Shown one piece after another: positions 8,136 to 14,718 of a stretch of DNA of 15,018 bases. This stretch comes from Parafilimonas sp. Its GTDB lineage: Bacteria; Bacteroidota; Bacteroidia; Chitinophagales; Chitinophagaceae. Under the pieces are notes generated by a model. It ran no database searches, was not told the origin of the DNA, and was given only the letters and a program-made list of their open reading frames with translations. Numbering within the stretch: the first letter of the stretch is position 1; each line of letters begins with the position of its first letter. The stretch spans positions 1 through 15,018 of the forward strand of contig JAICKT010000060.1 of the NCBI GenBank assembly GCA_025927795.1, read 5' to 3'. Made by a program: the position numbers and the translations under genes.

Positions 8136-8621
8136 TTAAAGCATTTTTTTGCCATCTATTAGAACAATGCGTGTATCTGCAGATGCAGGCGGCTGATCAA
8201 TGATGCCAATAGCGCCGGGATTTTCAGCAACAAAACTTTCAAGTTCTGAAGTGGTATTAAAAAAAGCTGGCGCATCTGCCTTACCTTCAAATACCAGTGC
8301 CAGCCAAAACTTTTTTAATTCATCACTGCTCATATCATAAATTTTTTGGCAGGTATAAGCACCACCGGGCGTACTTGTTTTCATTAATGCAATAGATATT
8401 TTATTGCCATTGCGCCAACGCTGTTTCTCACCTAAAAAAATTGATTTTAAATCAGAGAGTTTTAATTCTGCAGGCGCTCCTTTATCATTGCTTATAACAG
8501 TAAGCATTTCGTTTTGTGAACGGGCATTTATACTTGAAAAAATAAAAACTATACATAGAAGGGCTTGTATAAAAAACACAAACCTTCTTCTTAAATTTTG
8601 TATGCTTGTTATTCTTTTCAT
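8136..8621 (-). CDS. Small periplasmic PstS-like substrate-binding protein
   Basis: This 161-residue protein starts with a basic N-terminus and a hydrophobic signal sequence (about residues 14-35, cleavage near ARS/Q). The mature part resembles one lobe of the phosphate-ABC-transporter binding protein family (PBP-like). Visible landmarks are LKLSDLKSIFLGEKQRWRNG near the start, then SSDELKKFWLALVFEGK, and NPGAIGIID near the C-terminus. It is about half the length of a true PstS, and no permease or ATPase gene is nearby, so a role in phosphate uptake is unlikely. Small proteins of this type often sit beside a porin and a membrane signalling protein. A sensing role for an unknown anion or small solute is therefore inferred. 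The start is fixed by the signal peptide; only 3 bases (8622-8624) separate it from the stop of the porin gene, so the genes are translated from one message. The HAMP kinase follows after 50 bases. Confidence 0.82.
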   Translation of the reverse strand: MKRITSIQNLRRRFVFFIQALLCIVFIFSSINARSQNEMLTVISNDKGAPAELKLSDLKSIFLGEKQRWRNGNKISIALMKTSTPGGAYTCQKIYDMSSDELKKFWLALVFEGKADAPAFFNTTSELESFVAENPGAIGIIDQPPASADTRIVLIDGKKML

Positions 8622-8624
8622 GTT

Positions 8625-9653
8625 TTAAAAACCAATAGCTACCTGCAATGTTACTTTATCATCATTTCCTTCTAACTCTTGTTTTGTATGCTGATATTCT
8701 AACTTAACTACAGCGAGATAATTTATTTGGTATCTTAAACCAAGAATAAACGCAGTAGTATTATCTTTTCTAAATAATATTTCTCCATCCTGGTAATGTA
8801 AATCATCATAGCGTATATATGGAATTATTTTTTGCGTAACCTTATAACCTGTGTAGATATAAGTTGCAAATGTGTGTTTGGTGCCTGTTGTATCGGTATG
8901 ATTTAAAGCCGTTGTACTTTCTGCAAGCAGCTCGAATTTTTTACCAAAATAAGCAAATGAACCTGTAATTAATTGCTGGTTTACTTTCCAGTTTATGGTT
9001 TTGTCTTCAACAGTTGCGCCTTTAGATATTACATCATTATAATAAGATGCGCCAATGCGCATTTTTTCAACCGGCTTTATATGCACCGCTGCTGTTATTG
9101 ATTTATATTTATCATTATCCGCTACAGGCGATGAACCGAGCCCATTGCCAATTACAAAATCGTAACCAAATTTTAAGTTACCCAAATCATGCCCCTGAAA
9201 ATTTACGCCCGTTGTATGCAAGGGAATAATTTGGGCGTCAAATAATAAAGGTCTTCCAATGGTTGGATAGAAAACCCGGCCGTGATGATACATATCATTC
9301 CAGTAATTTATAGGTGTATGTATTTTGCCAAGAATAATATTGTGATTGCCGTAATAATTATATTTTACAATGATGCGTTCAATGCTAACATTAAAATTGC
9401 TCGGAGAAGATTTTTCGTACTTGAAAACACTTTCACCTAAAAACGAAAAGCGATCATTTAATTGTGAAGTGATAAATAAATCCTGTTCATCAAAACCAAA
9501 CGAAGCTTTTTTATCATAAGAAGTTAATACATCAGCAAAGCCTTTGATAGTTGTGTTCTGTCCATATGTTTTTGCAGATAATAAAAAGCTGCAAATTATA
9601 AAGCAGCAATAAAAAATGCCAGCCTTATTTATTTTTCGGGCCTGCGTGTTCAT
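8625..9653 (-). CDS. Outer-membrane beta-barrel porin-like protein
   Basis: This 342-residue protein has a signal peptide (hydrophobic run about 12-26, cleavage near TYG/Q). The mature chain alternates polar and aromatic/hydrophobic residues in short amphipathic strands separated by turns, for example KHTFATYIYTGYKVTQKIIP and FILGLRYQINYLAVVKLEYQ. It ends in a phenylalanine (VTLQVAIGF), the usual C-terminal mark of outer-membrane barrels. Features such as IKGFADVLTSYD after the signal, IILGKIHTPINYW and NFQGHDLGNLKFGYDFVIGN are like the phosphate-selective/OprP-type porin group in general style, but selectivity cannot be read from the sequence. It is the first gene of the cassette with the PstS-like protein and the HAMP kinase. 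A good candidate promoter lies just upstream. The product presumably admits the solute sensed by the other two. Confidence 0.82.
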   Translation of the reverse strand: MNTQARKINKAGIFYCCFIICSFLLSAKTYGQNTTIKGFADVLTSYDKKASFGFDEQDLFITSQLNDRFSFLGESVFKYEKSSPSNFNVSIERIIVKYNYYGNHNIILGKIHTPINYWNDMYHHGRVFYPTIGRPLLFDAQIIPLHTTGVNFQGHDLGNLKFGYDFVIGNGLGSSPVADNDKYKSITAAVHIKPVEKMRIGASYYNDVISKGATVEDKTINWKVNQQLITGSFAYFGKKFELLAESTTALNHTDTTGTKHTFATYIYTGYKVTQKIIPYIRYDDLHYQDGEILFRKDNTTAFILGLRYQINYLAVVKLEYQHTKQELEGNDDKVTLQVAIGF

Positions 9654-9676
9654 GTTGGTTTAGTTAATAAGCACTT

Positions 9677-9706
9677 CAAATATAGTTAGGGAATTAAATA
9701 GAGCAG
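9677..9706 (-). promoter_or_regulatory. Candidate promoter of the porin/binding-protein/HAMP-kinase operon
   Basis: On the minus strand, CTG (complement 9704-9706; consensus TTG) is followed after exactly 19 bases by TATATTTG (complement 9677-9684). This is a perfect match to the Bacteroidota -7 element TAnnTTTG. Transcription would begin near 9670, leaving a leader of about 17-20 bases before the ATG at 9653. This is the best promoter match in the window. Confidence 0.5.
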
Positions 9707-9753
9707 GATAAATTAAAATAGTTTTACATGATTTTTTTCTTTTCATTTCTTTA

Positions 9754-12012
9754 TTATGTAACAGGTAATTGAATTATAAATTCTGTTCCGTTGTCTTCTT
9801 CGGTTGTGCGTGTTGAAGGCGGGCTTTCAACTTTAATTGTTCCTCTGTGCACTTTTGTAACAACATCGTAACTCAAACTCAAGCCTAACCCGGTTCCTTC
9901 GCCTGGCGGCTTTGTTGTAAAAAATGGTTGAAAAATTTTATCAATTATGTTTTGTGAAATGCCCTTACCATTATCTTTTATAACTATCTGCACAACATTA
10001 TTTATTTTTTTTGTTTGAACGGAAACTGTTGGCTGATATGCTGTATGTTCACCAGGCAGGGTTTCACCCGCAGCTTTTTTCTTTTCATTTACTGCATAAA
10101 ACGCATTATTAAAAAGGTTCAGTAACACTCTTCCAATGTCCTGCGGAGCAATATTTATTTTGCCGATGTGCTCATCAAAATCTGTTTGCAGCGTTGCGTT
10201 GAAGAGTTTATCTTTCGCTCTTAGTCCGTGATAACTTAGCCTTAAATAGTCACTTGCCAATGCATTAATATCTGTTGGTTCTTTTTCGCCTGTGTTTTTT
10301 CTTGAGTGCTGCAACATGCCTTTTACAATGGCATCTGCACGTTTGCCATGAAATGAAATTTTCTCATTGTTTTGCTTTATATTATTTGCAATAGATTTAA
10401 TTTGATTTACATCGGCTTCATTATTCATTTCTTCAATCAGTTCATTATTTACTTCAGAAAAATTATTTACGAAGTTTAGCGGGTTTTGAATTTCATGTGC
10501 AATGCCGGCGGTTAATTCTCCCAGCGAAGCCATCTTTTCACTTTGTATAAGCTGTGCCTGTGTTGCCCTTAATTCATTTAATGTTTTTTCAATTTCCGAT
10601 TTTTGTTTATTTAAAATATAATTTGATTTTCTTTTATTTTGAAATGCATAAAACGCAACGCCGGCAAGCCCCAGCATAAGTATCAGTCCAATAATAAGCG
10701 CAGTTTGTTTTGTTTTAAATACTTCAACTTTTTTTTCCTGGTTTGCTTTTGCTGCCTGCTGCTTTTTATCAAATTCATAATTCATAGAAAGCTCAGTGGC
10801 TTTTCTTATATTCTGTTTGCTTCTTACTGAATCTGTAATCTCTGCATATTTTTTATAAGCTTCCAGTGCTTTTTGATATGCGCCGGTTTTTTCATAGCAT
10901 TCAGAAACATTAAAATATGTACTGCTTGATTGGTTATCGTATATATCTGCAGCTTTCATTGCACTTAATGCTTTCTCATAATAGTTAATGGCTTCTGCAA
11001 ACTTTCCCTGCATTTTTAAAATAAACGCTAAATCAGAATTTGTTTGAAAAATGTTTAAGGGCTGCTGCGATGAATCTGCAATTAATATGGCATGCCTGGC
11101 CATTTTTTCTGCCATTGGTATTTTTTGCATTTGTGCCAATTGTGATGCTGCCCTTGATAAGGATGATGCCTCCATTCCTTGGTCTCCTGTTTCTTTTCCA
11201 AGTTTGTTTGCAATCATAGCATAATCATAAGCCCTTTGATGTTGTCCAAGCCCATCATAAATAGAAGCAAGATTGGAATAACCATATAACTGCACATTTT
11301 TTATTTCAGCTTTCTTTGCAAGAGCAATTCCTTTAAGCAAAGCCTGTATTGCATTTGCTGTATCCTCAATTGCCTGATACGTAAGCCCTAAATTTAGATT
11401 TACATAAGCCAGGTTCTTTATGTCATTTAATTGTTCGGAAGATTTTAATGACTTCTGATAATATATCAATGCCTGCGAATAGTTTGATTGCATTTGATAA
11501 GAAGTGGCGATGTTTTGGTACATCGAATTCAATCTTTTTATATTGTGCAATTTTTCTGCAAAAATTGCGGCTCTTTTAAAAAAAAATATAGACCTGTCAT
11601 AGTTGCTCTGCATACCATACAAAATGCCATAAGTAGAATACAATAATAAAAATCCTGCAGAGTCATTTGTGTTTACATATATTTTTTCGGCGCTTTCAAG
11701 ATTTTCTTTGGCTGAATCATACTTGCCTTTAAAACAATAGTTGGTTGCAAGTCTTGTTCTGCTGTCCGCTTCGCCTTTTGCATACTTTATCCTCTGCGCC
11801 TCAGCAACATTTCTTATGCCTAAAGCAATAGCAGAATCAAGATTAACTTCCTGTAAAAGTGCTATTTTATCATTTATGCGATTAACCCTTGCAGTATCAG
11901 AAGTTGCTTTGTTTATCAATGCAGTTATGCTATCTAATTTGCGTGTTTGACTAAAAGTATTATTTAAACAAACGGCAATAAAAAAGATAGTAACAAAAAA
12001 CTTCATGGGCAT
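9754..12012 (-). CDS. Periplasmic-TPR sensor histidine kinase (second TPR kinase)
   Basis: The longest frame gives 752 residues beginning MPMKFF. Starting at the second Met (complement 12004-12006) gives a cleaner signal peptide (MKFFVTIFFIAVCLNNTFS/Q) and is equally likely; neither start has a clear ribosome site. About eight TPRs cover residues about 55-395, for example NSMYQNIATSYQMQSNYSQA and FQTNSDLAFILKMQGKFAEA. One membrane helix is at about 438-457, then a coiled linker, HisKA with phosphoacceptor His506 (GIAHEIQNP) and HATPase_c. N box (LLNLFNNAFYAVNEK), DNGKGIS, FQPFFTTKP and GTGLGLSLSYD are intact. There is no receiver domain. Two ATPase loops are longer than in paralogues: residues about 647-656 after the N box, and a S-P-P-S-T-R-T-T stretch near the C-terminus. 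The gene ends 100 bases before the porin start and diverges from the CHAD gene. Confidence 0.93.
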   Translation of the reverse strand: MPMKFFVTIFFIAVCLNNTFSQTRKLDSITALINKATSDTARVNRINDKIALLQEVNLDSAIALGIRNVAEAQRIKYAKGEADSRTRLATNYCFKGKYDSAKENLESAEKIYVNTNDSAGFLLLYSTYGILYGMQSNYDRSIFFFKRAAIFAEKLHNIKRLNSMYQNIATSYQMQSNYSQALIYYQKSLKSSEQLNDIKNLAYVNLNLGLTYQAIEDTANAIQALLKGIALAKKAEIKNVQLYGYSNLASIYDGLGQHQRAYDYAMIANKLGKETGDQGMEASSLSRAASQLAQMQKIPMAEKMARHAILIADSSQQPLNIFQTNSDLAFILKMQGKFAEAINYYEKALSAMKAADIYDNQSSSTYFNVSECYEKTGAYQKALEAYKKYAEITDSVRSKQNIRKATELSMNYEFDKKQQAAKANQEKKVEVFKTKQTALIIGLILMLGLAGVAFYAFQNKRKSNYILNKQKSEIEKTLNELRATQAQLIQSEKMASLGELTAGIAHEIQNPLNFVNNFSEVNNELIEEMNNEADVNQIKSIANNIKQNNEKISFHGKRADAIVKGMLQHSRKNTGEKEPTDINALASDYLRLSYHGLRAKDKLFNATLQTDFDEHIGKINIAPQDIGRVLLNLFNNAFYAVNEKKKAAGETLPGEHTAYQPTVSVQTKKINNVVQIVIKDNGKGISQNIIDKIFQPFFTTKPPGEGTGLGLSLSYDVVTKVHRGTIKVESPPSTRTTEEDNGTEFIIQLPVT
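10054..10071. repeat. Small palindrome in the variable ATPase loop of the second TPR kinase
   Basis: gggtttcaccc (10059-10069) has a four-base stem GGGT/ACCC around TTC, beside aggcagg. It is GC-richer than its surroundings and encodes part of the loop A-A-G-E-T-L-P-G-E (residues 647-655). This is the same post-N-box loop that is expanded in the HAMP kinase. The sequence is not the same as the palindromes there, so common origin is uncertain. Confidence 0.3.
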
Positions 12013-12179
12013 AATATCTTAATATGTTTTGGTTTAAGGCTGTAATACACTTACTTCAATTGCTGATTAAAGGTAACCGAATAATAAATTCGTTGGGTTA
12101 ATAAAAAGACACAAATTTTTATGCGAAGAAATTAAGCTGTAAATAAAGATCACTGCTTTAGCTTATTTAGCTTTATAGT

Positions 12180-13001
12180 ATGAAGCAGAAAGAAATGATA
12201 GAAATTATTGAAGAAGTATTTAAAAACATAGATAAACTATGCGGTAAAATCTTAAAAAATTTTAATGCAGATGATATACACGATTTTCGGGTAGAAGTAA
12301 AAAAACTAAGGGCATTTTTGAGATTGCTTGATATAAAAAGAGACAGAGCAATAATTCCGAAGCAGCTTAAAACTTTTTACAGGTATGCAGGTAATGTTAG
12401 AAATATTCAGTTATATGAACAAACTCTTTTTGAATATATAAAAGCTCATGATGTTAAAAAGCCTGATGAATATATTAAGCTATTGAACAATGAAAAAAAA
12501 TACTGGAAAAAAGAAGCATGCAACCTTGTGAAGGATAATGATTTTTCAAAAACAAAGAAAAAAATATTGAAAGGATTACCTGCCAAACTTGAGAAATCAG
12601 GCATAAAAAAATTCGTGCAAAATAACCTGGATAATCTTAAGCTGCAACTTCATTATCTGAATGATGATAATACATTGCACAGCGTCCGTAAAATTTTAAA
12701 AGATATTTTTTATAACTGGGATTATATAAAATATTATGCAGTTTTGCCGGCCGCTATTTCAAACAGAGAAGCATTAAAATTACTTACCGCAACGCTTGGA
12801 GAATTCATAGATAAATTTATGCAGCTTGAATTTTTAAAGCCTGTTTATCTTGATAAAATAAATAATGAGAATGAAAAAATCTTATTGAAGAAAATAAGAA
12901 CATCGTGGTTGCGGAAAAAACGCGCCATTAAAGAAAAGCTTCAACCAGAGCTTGCTAATTTAAAGCAGCAGCTAATTAATCTTGAAGTATCAGTTGGATA
13001 A
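12180..13001 (+). CDS. CHAD-domain protein
   Basis: This 273-residue, all-helical, lysine-rich protein has no signal peptide or membrane segment, so it is cytoplasmic. It fits the CHAD family (conserved histidine alpha-helical domain), in which two similar helical halves each carry a conserved His and basic residues lining a positively charged pore. The first signature is IHDFRVEVKKLRAFLRLLD (His34, Arg37, Lys41, Lys42, Arg44). The second is LHSVRKILKDIFYNWDYIKY (His167, Arg170, Lys171). CHAD proteins are known to bind inorganic polyphosphate. Here the CYTH triphosphatase domain often fused to CHAD is absent, so it is a stand-alone binding protein. It diverges from the TPR kinase across 167 bases and is followed after 107 bases by the phospholipase D gene. 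No convincing promoter was seen upstream. Confidence 0.88.
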   Translation: MKQKEMIEIIEEVFKNIDKLCGKILKNFNADDIHDFRVEVKKLRAFLRLLDIKRDRAIIPKQLKTFYRYAGNVRNIQLYEQTLFEYIKAHDVKKPDEYIKLLNNEKKYWKKEACNLVKDNDFSKTKKKILKGLPAKLEKSGIKKFVQNNLDNLKLQLHYLNDDNTLHSVRKILKDIFYNWDYIKYYAVLPAAISNREALKLLTATLGEFIDKFMQLEFLKPVYLDKINNENEKILLKKIRTSWLRKKRAIKEKLQPELANLKQQLINLEVSVG

Positions 13002-13042
13002 ACCAGCCATGTTGCTAAGTGATGATTGCCGGATAAAAATAA

Positions 13043-13071
13043 TTGTACGGTTATTGAGTCTAATTATTTTG
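13043..13071 (+). promoter_or_regulatory. Candidate promoter of the cardiolipin synthase gene
   Basis: TTG (13043-13045) is followed after 18 bases by TTATTTTG (13064-13071), seven of eight positions of the Bacteroidota TAnnTTTG element. The predicted start of transcription is near 13078, about 30 bases before the ATG at 13109. This would let the gene be expressed separately from the CHAD gene. Confidence 0.33.
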
Positions 13072-13108
13072 CTCATTTGAAAATATAACATGAAACCGAC
13101 AAATATTA

Positions 13109-14551
13109 ATGAACTATAAGCTTATTATACTAATTATTTACTGTCTTATTTTAATTTTTGTTTGCCTGCGAATATTATATGATACACATAGCAGCACCAA
13201 AACAATTGCTTACTTGTTTCTTTGCATTTTTATTCCCGTGTTCGGCATACTCTTTTACCTGGCATTCGGTGTCAATTACTGGAAAAATAAATTGTATTCA
13301 AACAAAACGTATGAGAATAATAAGATGCTTAATGAGCTAAGGAAAAAAATTCCTGAATACAATAAATGTACTGTTGATCCAAAAAAAATTTCAGATGATG
13401 ATACTACAGAAATAGCCTCGATGTTATTAAAAGATTTGCGCAGCCCCCTTACCCGTAATAACCAGGTAAAGCTTTTGCTGAATGGCGAAGAAAAATTTCC
13501 TGAGTTAATAGAATGTCTTAAAGCGGCTAAGCATCATATTCATATTGAGTATTACATTTTTGAAGGGAAGATAGGCGAAACTATCATTGAAATATTAATA
13601 AAAAAGGCAAAGGAAGGTGTGCAGGTGAAGTTTATGTATGATGATTTTGGGAGTCCTTCTATAAAAAAGAAAACAGAAAGAAAAATGCAATCAGCAGGCA
13701 TTGAAGTCTACCCTTTTTCAAAAGTGATTTTTTATTTATTGGCAAACCGTATTAATTATCGTAATCATCGTAAAATAGTAGTAATAGATGGGCGCACAGG
13801 TTTTGTTGGCGGTATTAATGTAAGCGATAAATACATCAACAATAACAAACAAAAATTATATTGGAGAGATACACACGTGCGTATTGATGGGCCCGGCGTT
13901 TATTACCTGCAATATCTTTTTATAACAGACTGGAATTTTTGTTCCTCAAAAAAGCTAAAACCTGAGGAAGCATTTTTTACTCCATGCGATGATATTAAAG
14001 GAAAAGCATTTGTTCAAATAACAGGCAGCGGGCCTGATTCTACAGAACCATCTGTATTGTTTTCGGTTTTAGAAGCTATTAACCTGGCAAAAGAAGAAAT
14101 ACTTATTACTACGCCATATTTTATTCCGGGCGATAGCATTACAAACGCATTAAGGATTGCTGCTCTTGGCGGCGTTATTGTAAAGTTGTTGGTTCCTGAA
14201 AAAGGTGATTCCAAAATAGTGGATGCCGCTTCTGCAAGCCACTACAATTCTTTGTTGCAGGCGGGCGTTGAAATTTATCTTTATAAGAAGGGTTTTATAC
14301 ATGCGAAAACTTTAGTAACAGATGGTAAATTATCAATGGTTGGAACAGCGAATATGGATCACCGCAGCTTTGAATTAAATTTTGAAGTGAATGCTATTAT
14401 TTATGATGAGGATTTTTCTAAAAAATTGCGAAACGTGTTTTTTGAAGATATTAAACACACAAGAAAATTAGATGCAAAACGATGGTATAAACGGTCGTTG
14501 TTAACACAGCTTCCCGAGAAAGTTGCGCGGCTGCTTTCACCTTCTTTATAA
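13109..14551 (+). CDS. cls: Cardiolipin synthase (phospholipase D superfamily)
   Basis: This 480-residue protein is the usual full length of bacterial cardiolipin synthases. Two N-terminal membrane helices (about 3-24 and 32-55) are followed by two phospholipase D domains. Catalytic HxKx4D motif 1 is HRKIVVID (His220, Lys222, Asp227) followed by G-x-x-G-F-V-G-G. Motif 2 is HAKTLVTD (His398, Lys400, Asp405) followed by MVGTANMDHRSFELNFEVN. Both are complete. The family joins two phosphatidylglycerol molecules to form cardiolipin and glycerol at the inner membrane. The substrate preference of this copy (PG+PG, or PE+PG) cannot be read from the sequence. The ATG at 13109 gives the first membrane helix directly after Met-Asn; no Shine-Dalgarno is visible. 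It lies 107 bases after the CHAD gene and may form a loose operon with it. A nine-codon ORF overlaps its start. Confidence 0.93.
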   Translation: MNYKLIILIIYCLILIFVCLRILYDTHSSTKTIAYLFLCIFIPVFGILFYLAFGVNYWKNKLYSNKTYENNKMLNELRKKIPEYNKCTVDPKKISDDDTTEIASMLLKDLRSPLTRNNQVKLLLNGEEKFPELIECLKAAKHHIHIEYYIFEGKIGETIIEILIKKAKEGVQVKFMYDDFGSPSIKKKTERKMQSAGIEVYPFSKVIFYLLANRINYRNHRKIVVIDGRTGFVGGINVSDKYINNNKQKLYWRDTHVRIDGPGVYYLQYLFITDWNFCSSKKLKPEEAFFTPCDDIKGKAFVQITGSGPDSTEPSVLFSVLEAINLAKEEILITTPYFIPGDSITNALRIAALGGVIVKLLVPEKGDSKIVDAASASHYNSLLQAGVEIYLYKKGFIHAKTLVTDGKLSMVGTANMDHRSFELNFEVNAIIYDEDFSKKLRNVFFEDIKHTRKLDAKRWYKRSLLTQLPEKVARLLSPSL

Positions 14552-14605
14552 AAATTATAAGGGATTGAAGTAATTCTGGTTAAACTGCGACAGCGTTATT
14601 TTGAC

Positions 14606-14621
14606 AATAAAAATTTTTATT
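14606..14621. repeat. 16-base perfect A/T palindrome between convergent genes
   Basis: aataaaaatttttatt is fully self-complementary and lies in the 167-base gap between the stop of cls (14551) and the stop of the hydrolase-like gene (14719). A short T-rich stretch follows on the plus strand. It could help end transcription from either side, but it has no GC stem, so this is weak. Confidence 0.35.
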
Positions 14622-14652
14622 TCTTTGGATAAAGCCGATTGTTTATCTCTAT

Positions 14653-14675
14653 AACCCACACTTAAGTCTGTGGTT
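14653..14675. terminator. Possible bidirectional hairpin between convergent genes
   Basis: ccaca (14656-14660) pairs with tgtgg (14669-14673) around an eight-base loop, and the outer aa/tt bases can add to the stem with one bulged C. It lies between two convergent genes, where a shared terminator is expected. Neither side has a clear U-run, so confidence is low. Confidence 0.25.
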
Positions 14676-14718
14676 AATTGAAAACATTCATTTTCGGCCT
14701 TGCCAAAGCTTCTTTAAA

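Noticed and set aside
8136..8621. True PstS phosphate-uptake protein
   Set aside because: It is only 161 residues, about half the family length, and no pstC, pstA, pstB or phoU gene is nearby; only the PBP-like fold is supported.
1619..11950. Plus-strand open frames of 60-118 codons opposite the kinase, porin and binding-protein genes
   Set aside because: Each is antisense to a well-supported gene. Several begin at matching positions opposite the repeated kinase core (for example 1619 and 7106), which shows they are shadows of that core.
12168..12175. TAGCTTTA as a -7 promoter element for the CHAD gene
   Set aside because: It is only five bases before the ATG, so transcription would start inside the coding sequence, and no matching -33 element was found.
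14014..14214. Minus-strand 66-codon open frame inside cls
   Set aside because: It lies wholly within the well-supported phospholipase D coding sequence and shows no family features.
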